The notes: generated by a model not told the origin, from the sequence alone. 64,000 nt of DNA from Dyella japonica A8 (GCF_000725385.1 NZ_CP008884.1:3906001-3970000); one strand, 5' to 3'. Counted from the first letter of the stretch, positions 24,327-33,361 are shown. Made by a program: numbers and translations.

Positions 24327-25679
24327 TCAGAGCTCCGAAATCGTCAGCCGCGTCTTGCCACTGCTGGTCAGTGGAATGTCGTCCACGAAATGACAGTGCA
24401 GCTGCAGGCTGTCGCCCAGCACCTTGTGGATCTCGTGGCGGATGAAGGCCAGCGAGTCATCGTCGAAAGCCGGGCCGCGCACGATGGACACGTCCAGCCG
24501 GTCCAGCTGCCGCTGCACCACCTGGTAACGGTTGACGCCTTTGGTTTCCTTGAACAGGAACGGGAAGAACATGCCCGGCAGGATGCGTCCGTCCGGCGTG
24601 TGGATGGCATCGAGCACGCGCCCCTCCACCCGCTTGAGCAGGGGTAGCCCGCGACCGCAGCTGCATGCGTGATGCGCGGGCGTGGCCAGGTCGGTGGTGG
24701 CATAGCGGATGAAGGGCATGCCGTAGTTGGAGAGATCGGTGACCACGACTTCGCCGGTATCGCCTTCCGGCGGGGCGTCGGCCGTCTTGGGCAGCTCCAC
24801 CACAAGGTGATCGGCGCTGACGTGCAGGCCTTCGTGGTGATCGCACTCGGCCGCGATCAGCATGAATTCACGGCAGCCATACGTGTTGAAGGCGGGACAG
24901 CCGAAGGCTTCCTCGATGATCTCGCGCTGGAAATCGTGCATGGCTTCGCCGCAGGAGATGAACGAGCGCGGACGATGCACGCGCCGCCCGGTATCGAGCA
25001 TCCATTGCGCCAGGCGGATCAGCGGCCCGGTGTAGCCCAGCAGCACGCGCGGCTTGAATTCGTCGATGACGTCAGCGTACTCGGCCATGTTCGCTTCCGT
25101 CATGTGGAAGCTGTTGACGATGCGGCGCGAGAATGCCGCGTGGTACAGGCGCTCCCGCACGCGCTGCCGCCACGGCATGTGGCCCACGCCCGCGCCCCAC
25201 AACAACAGGCTGCGCGTGCCCAGCGGCGCGCCGGCCCAGTCGTAGCCGCGCCACATCACCGCATGGCGGCGACTGTTGCTTTCGCGCGTGTAGCCGAAGC
25301 GCATGGGCTCGCCGGTGGAGCCGCCGGTGGCCTTGTAAAGCAGGTCATCGCGCAACGAGGTGGCCTTGAGGTCCTCGAAGTTCGCGCGAATGTCCGCCTT
25401 GGTGAGCAGCGGCAGCTTCGCGAAATCGTCCATGCTGCGGATATCCGCGGGCGTGATGCCCAGCTCGCGCCACTGCTTCTGGTAGTACGGCACGTCGCGA
25501 TGACAGTGCTCCAGCAGTTGCTTGAGGCGCGTCCATTGCAGCTGCGCCACCTGCTCCGGCGACAGCCACTGATCCTCCTCGTACCGCTCCAGCCACGACA
25601 ACGTGTCGCGGTGGCGCAGCCCCGATTCATAGGCGGGAAAAAGCACGTTTCGGAACGTTGACTCGTACCACTGACTCAT
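24327..25679 (-). CDS. PaaK/CapK-like adenylate-forming enzyme
   Basis: A 450-residue enzyme of the phenylacetate-CoA-ligase-like branch of the ANL superfamily. Recognisable motifs are KLPLLTKADIRANF (family box), ATGGSTGEPMRF (the phosphate-binding loop), FNTYGCREFMLIAAEC (in place of Y-G-x-T-E) and LTSSGKTRLTISEL (C-terminal hinge lysine region). It should activate an aryl or acyl carboxylate as adenylate. A CACSCGRG segment may bind metal. Start ATG has GGGGGCAGCGAT. It is 207 bp downstream of the FAD oxidoreductase on the same strand, hinting at one pathway. Confidence 0.85.
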   Translation of the reverse strand: MSQWYESTFRNVLFPAYESGLRHRDTLSWLERYEEDQWLSPEQVAQLQWTRLKQLLEHCHRDVPYYQKQWRELGITPADIRSMDDFAKLPLLTKADIRANFEDLKATSLRDDLLYKATGGSTGEPMRFGYTRESNSRRHAVMWRGYDWAGAPLGTRSLLLWGAGVGHMPWRQRVRERLYHAAFSRRIVNSFHMTEANMAEYADVIDEFKPRVLLGYTGPLIRLAQWMLDTGRRVHRPRSFISCGEAMHDFQREIIEEAFGCPAFNTYGCREFMLIAAECDHHEGLHVSADHLVVELPKTADAPPEGDTGEVVVTDLSNYGMPFIRYATTDLATPAHHACSCGRGLPLLKRVEGRVLDAIHTPDGRILPGMFFPFLFKETKGVNRYQVVQRQLDRLDVSIVRGPAFDDDSLAFIRHEIHKVLGDSLQLHCHFVDDIPLTSSGKTRLTISEL

Positions 25680-25886
25680 ATCGCTGCCCCCGTCACTTCC
25701 GGTCAGTCGACGCTGCTCAGCAACACGCTGCGTGCGCGCAAGAAATTGCGCATGTGCTTGTCGTGCAAGGCGAAAGTATCCTCCCGATACATCCCGTTGC
25801 ACTTACGCCAAACTGTCACAAACCCTCGGAAAAAAGGCCTATATAGCTGGGCCGAGGAGCGGCGCGCGCATGCCTTGGCTTTTGGA

Positions 25887-27350
25887 CTAGCGGTGCACCG
25901 ACAGCAGGCTCTCCGCCGCCTGCAGGCCCGACAACATCGCCGTGGGTACGCCAAAGCCCGGATACGTGGTCTGGCCCGCGACATGCAGCCCCGGCAAGGC
26001 GGAGCGATGCGGAAAATAGGCGTTGGGATTCGCACCGGGTGCGATGCCGTAGAGCGCGCCCTCGTACAGGTGCCGCTCGCTTTCGAAAGCGGGAGGATCG
26101 AGCGTCCTTACCGTTTCGATATCCATCGACGGCAGATGCTTTCGCAAGGCAGCGAGATGGCCTTCCAGCGCGCGCCCGGTCATGGCGGGCGTCCATTCGC
26201 TGGCATGTTCGATGCCCGACACCGGTGCATAGAGCTCGATCACCGCCCTGCCCTCCGGAGCCACGCGGCTCAACACCTGGCTCGGTGATGTCCAGGAAAG
26301 CCAGCGCGGTGTACCGCGCACCACCTGATGCAGTTCGCCCTGCCGGCGCATCTCAGGCACGTGATTGACGATGAACGCGCTGGACATCGCTTCGAAGCGG
26401 CCACCCAATTGCACGGCAACGGCACGATGCGACAGCGGCGCCTTGCGTGCCGTGCGCTGCATGGCGCGCGGAACCGCTTGGGGCGGCAGCAGGTGATTGA
26501 CCACGGCGAAACCGGCACAGGTAGCGATGACGTCGCGTGCCTGAAGCTGCTCGCCATCCGCCAGCGTCACACCGTTCACCCCATCGGCGCCCACGTCGAT
26601 ACGCGCCACCTTGCAGCCGCAGCGCACCGACACGCCTTGCGCCTGCAGTGCGCGATGCAACGCGGCGGTGATCGCGCCCATGCCCGCCTCGGGCAGATGG
26701 AAGCCCTCCTCGAGCAAGGCCAGCAGGCCGATCAGCTGGGATGACGGCAGGCGCTGCGGCGCGGTGCCGGTGTAGAGCAGGATGGACGCCACGGCTGCCT
26801 GCAGCGCGGGATCCGGAAAGTAGCGGGCGATCAGGCGATCTGCCCGGCCGGCCAGCATGGGCAGATAACGCCATAGTTGCCCCAGCGTGCGCGGCAACGA
26901 CGGCTCGAACGGCAGTACGTCGTCGAGCAGGCGGCGATAAAGGGGCTGCCAGTCCTGTTGCAGCCGGCGCAGACCGTTGCGCAACAGCGCGGTGCGGTCC
27001 GCCGCGCGGGCACCCTCCACCCACGACGCATCGAGCGCGCCCAGATGCACCACCGTGCCGTCGTCGAGATGCGTCTCGTGCGGATGATCGATGGAAACCA
27101 GCGGCACATCCGCATCGAAATCCAGCCCCAGCCGCTCGAACGTGCGGCGCAGCAGCGACGGCACCGCCACATAGACCGCGCCGTTGTTGAACGTATAGCC
27201 ATCGACCTGCGTCGTGGAGCAACAGCCGCCCGGCGGGTCCGCGGCTTCCAGCACGGTCACGGCGCGACCGGCGCGGGCCATGGCAAGGGCAGCGGAAAGA
27301 CCGGACAAGCCGGCGCCGATCACGATGACGGGAGCAGTATGACGGGACAT
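25887..27350 (-). CDS. Phytoene-desaturase-like FAD oxidoreductase
   Basis: A 487-residue flavoprotein of the CrtI/amine-oxidase-like family. The N-terminal dinucleotide fold is intact (VIVIGAGLSGLSAALAMARAG...VLEAADPPGG). The C-terminal FAD motif LPGLHVAGQTTYPGFGVPTAMLSG is clear. These enzymes desaturate, isomerise or saturate hydrophobic polyenes or retinoid-like lipids. It is divergent from a TetR gene, with a strong inverted repeat between them, so it is probably TetR-repressed. No other carotenoid gene (crtB, crtE) is nearby, so a different lipid substrate is possible. Start ATG follows GATGAGGTTCCCC. Confidence 0.87.
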   Translation of the reverse strand: MSRHTAPVIVIGAGLSGLSAALAMARAGRAVTVLEAADPPGGCCSTTQVDGYTFNNGAVYVAVPSLLRRTFERLGLDFDADVPLVSIDHPHETHLDDGTVVHLGALDASWVEGARAADRTALLRNGLRRLQQDWQPLYRRLLDDVLPFEPSLPRTLGQLWRYLPMLAGRADRLIARYFPDPALQAAVASILLYTGTAPQRLPSSQLIGLLALLEEGFHLPEAGMGAITAALHRALQAQGVSVRCGCKVARIDVGADGVNGVTLADGEQLQARDVIATCAGFAVVNHLLPPQAVPRAMQRTARKAPLSHRAVAVQLGGRFEAMSSAFIVNHVPEMRRQGELHQVVRGTPRWLSWTSPSQVLSRVAPEGRAVIELYAPVSGIEHASEWTPAMTGRALEGHLAALRKHLPSMDIETVRTLDPPAFESERHLYEGALYGIAPGANPNAYFPHRSALPGLHVAGQTTYPGFGVPTAMLSGLQAAESLLSVHR

Positions 27351-27442
27351 GGGGAACCTCATCCTGTGGTTGCATATCGGGGGCGCCGCACACCGCCAGC
27401 GGGCTGGGTCCGGCACGCCATGCTATGCTGGCATCGCCCCTA

Positions 27443-27476
27443 ATTGAACAATGTCTAATTATGGGCATTGTTCAAT
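27443..27476. promoter_or_regulatory. Likely TetR operator between divergent genes
   Basis: ATTGAACAATG and CATTGTTCAAT are perfect 11-bp inverted arms with a 12-bp spacer. They sit 13 bp upstream of the TetR gene start and 93 bp upstream of the oxidoreductase start. The region is AT-rich compared with its surroundings. Confidence 0.85.
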
Positions 27477-27489
27477 ATCAGGCCCGGCC

Positions 27490-28089
27490 ATGTCCACACC
27501 CACCCGCCCACCAGGCAAGAGCGCCCGTACCCGCGAACATCTCGCCGCAGTGGCACTGACGCTGTTCGAGCAGTTCGGCTACGAGGCCGTCACCATGGAG
27601 CAGATCGCCGCCGACGCCGGCGTCGCACGGGGCACGCTGTACAACCACTTCCCCGTGAAAGAGGCGGCGCTCGTGCATGCACTGCACGGCGAGCTGGCCA
27701 ACGACCTGGGGCCATTGCTGCACAAGGCGATGGCACGCCGCAGCCTGCAGTCGCGCCTAGCCGCGATACTGGATGCCTCGGCGCTATGGTGGGAGTCGCA
27801 CCGCGACTACGCCGCGCCCTATATCCGCCATCGCTTCCAGGCCATCGGGAGCGGGGAACCCGGACAGAGCGACTCCGACATGTTGCCGCTCTATGCGCAG
27901 TTGATCGGGCAGGCGCAGGCGGACGGCGACGTCCGCCGGGACATCGCCGCGCCCTTGCTGGCCAGCCATCTGCATTTCCTTTATCTCGGCGCGGTGCTGC
28001 GCTGGCTGGACGGCGAATCCGCCAGCCTGCGCACCGAATTGTCGCGCTCCCTGAAATTCTTCATGGCGGGGGCTGCGCCCGGGCGTTGA
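27490..28089 (+). CDS. TetR-family repressor
   Basis: A 199-residue regulator. The N-terminal TetR domain (about 12-60) has the standard helix-turn-helix (AVTMEQIAADAGVARGTLYNHFPVKEAAL), shown here in outline. The C-terminal ligand domain is helical (ILDASALWWESHRDYAAPYI). It most likely binds the perfect inverted repeat just upstream, repressing itself and the divergent FAD oxidoreductase; the inducer is unknown. The start MSTPTRPP places the gene immediately after the operator; an upstream in-frame ATG lies inside the repeat. Confidence 0.9.
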   Translation: MSTPTRPPGKSARTREHLAAVALTLFEQFGYEAVTMEQIAADAGVARGTLYNHFPVKEAALVHALHGELANDLGPLLHKAMARRSLQSRLAAILDASALWWESHRDYAAPYIRHRFQAIGSGEPGQSDSDMLPLYAQLIGQAQADGDVRRDIAAPLLASHLHFLYLGAVLRWLDGESASLRTELSRSLKFFMAGAAPGR

Positions 28090-28191
28090 GCCCCGCGCAA
28101 ACGCGCGTCTACCGGGTGGAGTGCGTCACACGCCAACGCGGAACTTCGCGTCGCATGCCACGGTCTGCTTTCCGGGGCAAAGGAGCGATGC

Positions 28192-28929
28192 ATGAAGCAG
28201 GGTTCCGCAGGGAGTGCCAACGCGAGGGAGTCCGCACGGCGCGTGCTGATCTACGCCGTGCTCATGCTTTTCCATGGCACACTGCTGATCCAGTTGCTTC
28301 GCCCCCCCCAGTCCTTCGACACATCGGACCTCCCGCACCGGACGCAGGAAAACGTGTACTGGACGGTGCCAATACACCCCGAAGCCAGACAACGACCCTC
28401 ATCCGCACCAGCTTCCCGCGAATCCATCACGGCGACGCGCCAATCGACCGCCCGGCCCGCCAGCACGGAGCACCCCACTTCTCGCGTCACGATATCGCCT
28501 CCGCCCGTATCTCCCCACGCCGAGTCGCCGGCACCCGTCACCGACGCATCGCCATCCGCCGCGACAACGCAGCCATCAGTCCCGATGCCATCGGGCGAAG
28601 CGGCTTCGCAAGGGTATGTCGCGGGCGGCAGCTTGCTGGGGCATGGGCCGGAAAGTAAGGCGGGAGTACGGCTGCCCGGTTCCGATCACGCGGTGGTTCA
28701 GGGCATCCAGCTGATCGATCCGGACAAGCAGGGCATCAAGTATCTGGTGCATCGCCTGCAGCATCGATTCGGCGTCCCGGATCGCCATTGCGTCGATGTC
28801 GATGCATGGCGGGCGATGACCACCGAGCAGCTGATCGATCGTCACGTCACGCCGGAGGAAGTGGAGACGCAAGCGCAGAAGTACGATTGCAACAAGGACA
28901 CTCCGCTTGGCCATCCCCGCATGGGATGA
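28192..28929 (+). CDS. Membrane-anchored hypothetical protein with Pro/Ser/Thr-rich linker
   Basis: A 245-residue protein. One N-terminal span (VLIYAVLMLFHGTLLIQLL) is followed by a long disordered Pro/Ser/Thr/Ala stalk (about 45-150). A C-terminal periplasmic domain follows, with HAVVQGIQLIDPDKQGIKYLVHRLQ, VPDRHCVDVDAW and EEVETQAQKYDC, including two cysteines that could pair. The overall shape is TonB-like without the TonB C-terminal motif. I do not recognise the family. Start ATG follows AAAGGAGCG. Confidence 0.75.
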   Translation: MKQGSAGSANARESARRVLIYAVLMLFHGTLLIQLLRPPQSFDTSDLPHRTQENVYWTVPIHPEARQRPSSAPASRESITATRQSTARPASTEHPTSRVTISPPPVSPHAESPAPVTDASPSAATTQPSVPMPSGEAASQGYVAGGSLLGHGPESKAGVRLPGSDHAVVQGIQLIDPDKQGIKYLVHRLQHRFGVPDRHCVDVDAWRAMTTEQLIDRHVTPEEVETQAQKYDCNKDTPLGHPRMG

Positions 28930-28977
28930 GGCAGCATGGCGGCGATCAGTCCGCCGCACCGATGCAAGCCGCCGGCC

Positions 28978-29622
28978 TCACTCGCGCCGTGTACCTGCCT
29001 TGGCCCGCGAACGCTTCTTCGGGCTCGCCAACGGCGAGGCTTCCCGGGATGCCACGGCAGCACTGCCATTCATCTGCTCGATCCACGAAAGATCGTCGAT
29101 GTAGGCCAGGAAGTGCTGCAGGTAGCCCGGCGAAAGTTCGCGCATCAGCGCGACGGCGCGATGCACGAGCGCGCGCGAATTAAGCGGCCCGGCGTTCTCC
29201 GGTGCGTCTTCCATGGACTGGCGCAACTGGCTCTCGGTACGCACCGAGGACCAGATCTTCCTGAACTCGCCCAGCAGTTCCATTTCCTGAGCCGGCGCGG
29301 CGGCATCGGCCACCGGACTGTCGCTGCGCGCGGCGGCAGCGCGTGCGAGCTGGTCGATCAGTTCGCCAAACACGCCGCGCGCCGATGCGTCGACGGTGCG
29401 TTCCGTGACACGGATGGCCTCTTCCATCGAGCGCTCGATATCCGCTGCGTAGGCATCGAGCAAGGCGCGCAGCTTTTCATCCAGCACACGTCGTGCCTCG
29501 CCTTCGTGGCGAGCTGCGCGCGTCGCCAGCGCGTCCATGAAATGGAAGCGGATGGGGTCGAGGCGATCCGCGCCCTGCTCACGCCAGGCGTCGAGTAGCG
29601 CGCGATGGCTTTCGTCAGTCAT
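28978..29622 (-). CDS. DUF2894 family protein
   Basis: A 214-residue cytoplasmic protein of the DUF2894 family, highly helical (LLDAWREQGADRLDPIRFHFMDAL; RVLDEKLRALLDAYAADIERSM) with a very basic C-terminal tail (PKKRSRAKAGTRRE). DUF2894 genes are known as the last member of a conserved cluster with DUF3348, DUF802 and an OmpA-family gene, exactly as here. It overlaps the OmpA-family gene by 8 bp. Its function is unknown; the context suggests a cytoplasmic accessory of the putative stator complex. Confidence 0.85.
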   Translation of the reverse strand: MTDESHRALLDAWREQGADRLDPIRFHFMDALATRAARHEGEARRVLDEKLRALLDAYAADIERSMEEAIRVTERTVDASARGVFGELIDQLARAAAARSDSPVADAAAPAQEMELLGEFRKIWSSVRTESQLRQSMEDAPENAGPLNSRALVHRAVALMRELSPGYLQHFLAYIDDLSWIEQMNGSAAVASREASPLASPKKRSRAKAGTRRE

Positions 29623-30259
29623 GGGACGCGGCGGCGTTCGACGGCTTGGGCATCGGCGCGATCTCCACGCGACGGTTCTTCGCCCTGCCCTCTTCGTTCG
29701 CGTTCGAGCTCACCGGCTGCTCGGCGCCGAACGCCGCGCCAAACACCGACGAGGCGGGCACGCCTTCGGCGATCAGGGTACGGGTGACGGTCAGCGCGCG
29801 CTCTGCGGAAAGCTCCCAGTTGTCGGCGAACTGACGGTTGCCATCACGTACCTGCTGGTCGTCGGTGAAGCCGCTCACCATCAGGATTTCATCGCGGGAC
29901 CGCAGATAGTCGGTCAGCGGACCGGCCAGGCTCTTCAGCAGGTCGCGTCCTTCCGGCTGCAGCTGGGCGGAGTTGAGCGCGAACAGCACGTTGCCGCGAA
30001 TGCCGATGCGCCCGTCCACCAGCGTCACGCGACCGGCGGCCAGTGGCGCAGCCAGTGCCTGCTCCAGCGTCTTGCGGCGCTGTGCTTCGGCCTGGTGCTG
30101 CTTCATCTCTTCGTCCAGTCGGTGGGTGAGTTGCAGCTGCATGCCAATCACGCCGACCAGGATCAGCACGAAGGCGCCCAGCAGCACCGACATCAGGTCG
30201 CCGAAGGCGGCCCAGATGGGTGCGTTGGATTCGCCTTCGACCTCGATCTCGTCGTTCAT
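29615..30259 (-). CDS. MotB/ZorB-like OmpA-family protein
   Basis: A 214-residue inner-membrane protein. A short cytoplasmic N-terminus leads into one span (17-39, AAFGDLMSVLLGAFVLILVGVIG) that carries D21 in the FGD-LMS context. MotB/ZorB-type proton-conducting aspartates sit in this position. A coiled linker (EEMKQHQAEAQRRKTLEQ) and a C-terminal OmpA peptidoglycan-binding domain follow (LFALNSAQLQPEGRDLL; NWELSAERA; AKNRRVEI). It is translationally coupled to the DUF802 gene upstream (ATGA overlap). Together they look like a stator B and A subunit pair; the motor role is inference. Confidence 0.87.
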   Translation of the reverse strand: MNDEIEVEGESNAPIWAAFGDLMSVLLGAFVLILVGVIGMQLQLTHRLDEEMKQHQAEAQRRKTLEQALAAPLAAGRVTLVDGRIGIRGNVLFALNSAQLQPEGRDLLKSLAGPLTDYLRSRDEILMVSGFTDDQQVRDGNRQFADNWELSAERALTVTRTLIAEGVPASSVFGAAFGAEQPVSSNANEEGRAKNRRVEIAPMPKPSNAAASHD

Positions 30260-32655
30260 GCGGTTTCAGTCCCGGCGGCGATGCGCTGGTCGGCGATCTG
30301 CCGCAGGTCTTCGATCACCTGCTTTTGCGAAAGCATGCTCAGGTCGACCACTTCCCTCGCCTGCGCCACGTAGTACGCGAGCTGTTCATCGCTGCGCGCG
30401 AGCGTCTTGTCCAGTGCGTCGGCGATGTGCTGCAGGCGTTCCATCAGCGCTTCGTTCGACTGGCCGTACGAATGCACCGCCGCGCCGAAGGTGTCGCCCA
30501 GACTTGCCACTTCGACCGCGCTGCCAGTGACCTGCGCGGCCACCGCGCCGAGCTTGCCGGTTTCGGCTTCGATGTGGTCGGTGAAGCGGGTACTGACACG
30601 ATCGAGCAGGTCGGCCGAGGTGGCGACCAGCGCATCCACCGCTTCGCGCTGCTCGGTGGAGGCGTGGTTCACCGCATCCAGCAAGGTTTCCAGCGTGGCA
30701 AGCAGGCGGCTGCGTTCTTCCAGCATCGCCGTGTCGCGCACCATGCTGTCGGACAGCTTCTGGCGTAGCTCGGCAACCACGTCGGCCGCGGCCTTCGGCG
30801 CTTCCGAGGCGGCCTGCACCAGGCGCGAGATCTCCGCGATGGTGTCGCTGGCGTGTGCCTGTGCCTGGGCGGAGATGTCGCTGGCGGTCTGCGCCAGCGT
30901 GTTGCAGATCTCCTGCTGGCGGCTGGCGACATGCTCGCCCGTCTGCGCCCACTGTTCGCCCAGCGTGTTGGCGATGGTGCCAAGCGCTTCCGTCCACGTC
31001 GCCAGGCGCTGCTGGTCGCGCGCTTCCAGTGCGGTCTGCAGACCCGCGTGCGATTCGCGCACGGTGCCGACCAGGGCGGCCGCGTGCTGCTCGAAGGTGG
31101 CGGCGGCGGCGGCGAGCGCCTGCTGGTTGCGGCTGGCGAGGTCGTCATTGACGCCGGCCTGCTGCGACAGCGCCTTGTTCCACGCCTCTGCGACATGGCC
31201 AGCGGTGGCATCGAAGCGCGTGGCCACGCCGTCGATCAGCGCCGCCGAGCGCTGCTCGAAGGTTTCGGTGAAGCGCGCGAGCGAGCCGCGCAGGTCATCG
31301 GCTGCCGCCTCGCTGGACTGGCGATGCTCCGCCAGCGCCTTGCTCCAGAGTTCCGCGACGGTGGCGGTGGTGTTCGCCAGACCGCTGGTGAGGCCGTCCA
31401 GCTGCTGCTGCACCGCCTGCGTAACGACGCCGTGCAGCGAGGCGGTTTCGCGCGCCAGCCCCGCCATGGTGGCTTCCACCACCGGCTGCAGCGTGGCGCT
31501 GGATGCACGCGCGCTCTCGGCGACGCTGTCCTTCAGTGATTGCTCCACGGAGGCGGCGAGATGCGTGTAGGCCGCTTCGGCCCGCGCATGGAAGGCATCA
31601 TGGCCGGCGAGTTGCTGCTCGCTCGCGACAAGGCTCTTCTGCAGCAGGGCATCGGCGGCACGCGCACTCTCGGTGACGCTGTCCTTCAACGACTGCTCCA
31701 CTGAGGCAGCAAGCCGGGTATAGGCCGCTTCGACCCGCGTGTGGAAGGCGTCGTAGCTGGCAAGCTGATGCTCATTCGCGGCAAGGCCCTGCTGCAGCAC
31801 GGCACTGGAGGCGCGCGCGCTTTCGGCCACGCTTTCCTTCAGCGACTGCTGCACGGACGCGGCCAGGTGCGTGTAGGCCGCCTCGGTGCGCGAGTGGAAG
31901 GTTTCCTGGCTGGCAAGCTGGCGCTCGTTCGCCACGGTGCTGTGTTGTTCGATGGCGACCATCATGGCCTGCAGGCGCTCGACCAGCGCCGGCATCACGG
32001 CGGACTGCTGCTGCAGCAGCTTGAAGGCTTCGTCGCGCTGGTGGGCCTGCGAATGCACGCGCAGGCTGGTGGCGATGTTCGCATCCAGCGCCTGCACGAC
32101 CTGCAGGCGCTCGCGCCGGCACAACGCGGACAGCAGGCCGAGCATGGCCGAGGTCGCCACACCGGCGATCGAGGTGCCGAACGCAAAGCCCAGGCCTTTC
32201 ACCGGTGCGGCCAGCGAGCCGCGGATGGCCTGCAGGTCCGTCGCGCTTTCCAGCGCCATGCCGGTGCCGCGCAGCGTCGCCATCATGCCGAGCAGCGTGC
32301 CCAGCATGCCGAGCAACACCAGCAGGCCGACCAGGTACGGCGTCAACGTCGGCGCCGGCAGGGCCACGCGCTCGCCTTCCACGCGCAGGCGCACGGCGCT
32401 GCGCAGGCTGGGATGCAGGCGGCCGAGCCATTCGCCCAGGCTGCCTTGCGCGGCGGAGGCATCCGCCACGGCGTGCGCCAGCGTGGCCGTCGCCTGCCGG
32501 TAACGGTGCAACTCCAGCGCACCGGCCACGTAGCAGGCGCCGATCACCGTCGCGACGGCCGCACCCAGCGGATTCGAACCGATATAGCCCGCGCCGATCC
32601 AGCACACGGCCACGAGGCCTACAGCGAACACAGCAAGATTAAGCAGATTCTTCAA
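30256..32655 (-). CDS. DUF802 protein: MotA/ZorA-like channel with long coiled-coil tail
   Basis: A protein of about 799 residues. Four N-terminal membrane spans are followed by roughly 580 residues of Ala/Gln/Glu-rich coiled coil. Spans 3 and 4 carry the MotA/TolQ/ExbB-type pattern (LLVLLGMLGTLLGMMATLRG; GFAFGTSIAGVATSAMLGLLSAL). Residues within the coiled coil include three consecutive 51-residue repeats. MotA-like spans plus a giant cytoplasmic tail match the layout of ZorA. The start is uncertain: TTG at 32655 fits the hydrophobic N-terminus and the 13-bp gap after the DUF3348 stop, while ATG codons further upstream overlap that gene. Confidence 0.83.
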   Translation of the reverse strand: MKNLLNLAVFAVGLVAVCWIGAGYIGSNPLGAAVATVIGACYVAGALELHRYRQATATLAHAVADASAAQGSLGEWLGRLHPSLRSAVRLRVEGERVALPAPTLTPYLVGLLVLLGMLGTLLGMMATLRGTGMALESATDLQAIRGSLAAPVKGLGFAFGTSIAGVATSAMLGLLSALCRRERLQVVQALDANIATSLRVHSQAHQRDEAFKLLQQQSAVMPALVERLQAMMVAIEQHSTVANERQLASQETFHSRTEAAYTHLAASVQQSLKESVAESARASSAVLQQGLAANEHQLASYDAFHTRVEAAYTRLAASVEQSLKDSVTESARAADALLQKSLVASEQQLAGHDAFHARAEAAYTHLAASVEQSLKDSVAESARASSATLQPVVEATMAGLARETASLHGVVTQAVQQQLDGLTSGLANTTATVAELWSKALAEHRQSSEAAADDLRGSLARFTETFEQRSAALIDGVATRFDATAGHVAEAWNKALSQQAGVNDDLASRNQQALAAAAATFEQHAAALVGTVRESHAGLQTALEARDQQRLATWTEALGTIANTLGEQWAQTGEHVASRQQEICNTLAQTASDISAQAQAHASDTIAEISRLVQAASEAPKAAADVVAELRQKLSDSMVRDTAMLEERSRLLATLETLLDAVNHASTEQREAVDALVATSADLLDRVSTRFTDHIEAETGKLGAVAAQVTGSAVEVASLGDTFGAAVHSYGQSNEALMERLQHIADALDKTLARSDEQLAYYVAQAREVVDLSMLSQKQVIEDLRQIADQRIAAGTETA
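31480..31926 (-). repeat. Three 51-codon tandem repeats inside the DUF802 gene
   Basis: Units begin ERQLASQETFH, EHQLASYDAFH and EQQLAGHDAFH, each followed by AAYTHLAASV-QSLK-SVAESARA-like sequence. The period is 153 bp; the third unit is slightly short. They lie in the coiled-coil tail. Confidence 0.88.
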
Positions 32656-32668
32656 CGTGACTTCTCGA

Positions 32669-33361
32669 TTAGCGGGCGCGAAGGGCTGCAAGCAGGCCTT
32701 CGACCGGTTGAAAACGAACATCCAGTTCGGCGAGCAATACGCTCTGCATGTCCTTGCGAAACCCACTTAGCCAGGCGCTGGCCGACGCCGTGGACGCCTC
32801 CCCCGACGACGCCACGCGCAGGCGTTCGAAGTGCTCGCCCAGCAAGGCCGGCACGGCGGCGAGCAGCATCTGCTCGCGCGGGCTCAGCGCCAGCTCCATC
32901 ACCGAGTCCACCTCGGCGAGCCGGGCCAGCTCCACGGACTGCCGCGCCAGCATGTCCCGCAGGCGGCCGCGCAGATGCCCGGTGCCGGCCTGCATGCGCC
33001 GCTGCAGCGTGAGGTAGCGCTGGCGGAACACCGCGTAATCGGGGACCGCATCCGCAGCACCCTCTTCCGCGTCCCCGACGGCCAGCACCGGGTCACCGGC
33101 AATCGCCTGCGCCAGCGAGCCGCGGATGCGGGCGCACTCTTCCTCCTCCTCGCTGCCGAAGGACGGCCCGTCCAGGCCATCGCCGGATGGCCTGCCATCC
33201 AGCGCGGTGGACAGCGCAATGGCATGCGACCAGTCGAGCCACTGGCTCAACCGGTCCGGCAGTGACTGCCTGGAAGCGGGAACGTCGACGTCCGTCAGGC
33301 GAGCGAGCAAGCGGATGAACGTCGGGCCACGAACGGCCGTTCGCTGAGGGACTTGCACCAT
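32669..33361 (-). CDS. DUF3348 family protein
   Basis: A 230-residue cytoplasmic protein, the first gene of the four-gene unit. It is a recognisable DUF3348 member: RGPTFIRLLARLTDVDVPASRQSLPDRLSQWLDW opens the family (given here in outline), and the rest is helical (FRQRYLTLQRRMQ; LRGRLRDMLARQS). Function is unknown; it always seems to travel with DUF802. An internal acidic run (EEEEE) is present. The stop is 13 bp before the proposed DUF802 start. Confidence 0.85.
   Translation of the reverse strand: MVQVPQRTAVRGPTFIRLLARLTDVDVPASRQSLPDRLSQWLDWSHAIALSTALDGRPSGDGLDGPSFGSEEEEECARIRGSLAQAIAGDPVLAVGDAEEGAADAVPDYAVFRQRYLTLQRRMQAGTGHLRGRLRDMLARQSVELARLAEVDSVMELALSPREQMLLAAVPALLGEHFERLRVASSGEASTASASAWLSGFRKDMQSVLLAELDVRFQPVEGLLAALRAR

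Noticed and set aside
25887..27350. Carotenoid biosynthesis cluster
   Set aside because: Only a CrtI-like flavoprotein is present; crtB, crtE and crtY homologues are absent from the window.
28978..33361. Calling the DUF802 operon a Zorya system outright
   Set aside because: No ZorC, ZorD or ZorE-like gene is present, so only the motor pair resembles Zorya; it is reported as an inference instead.
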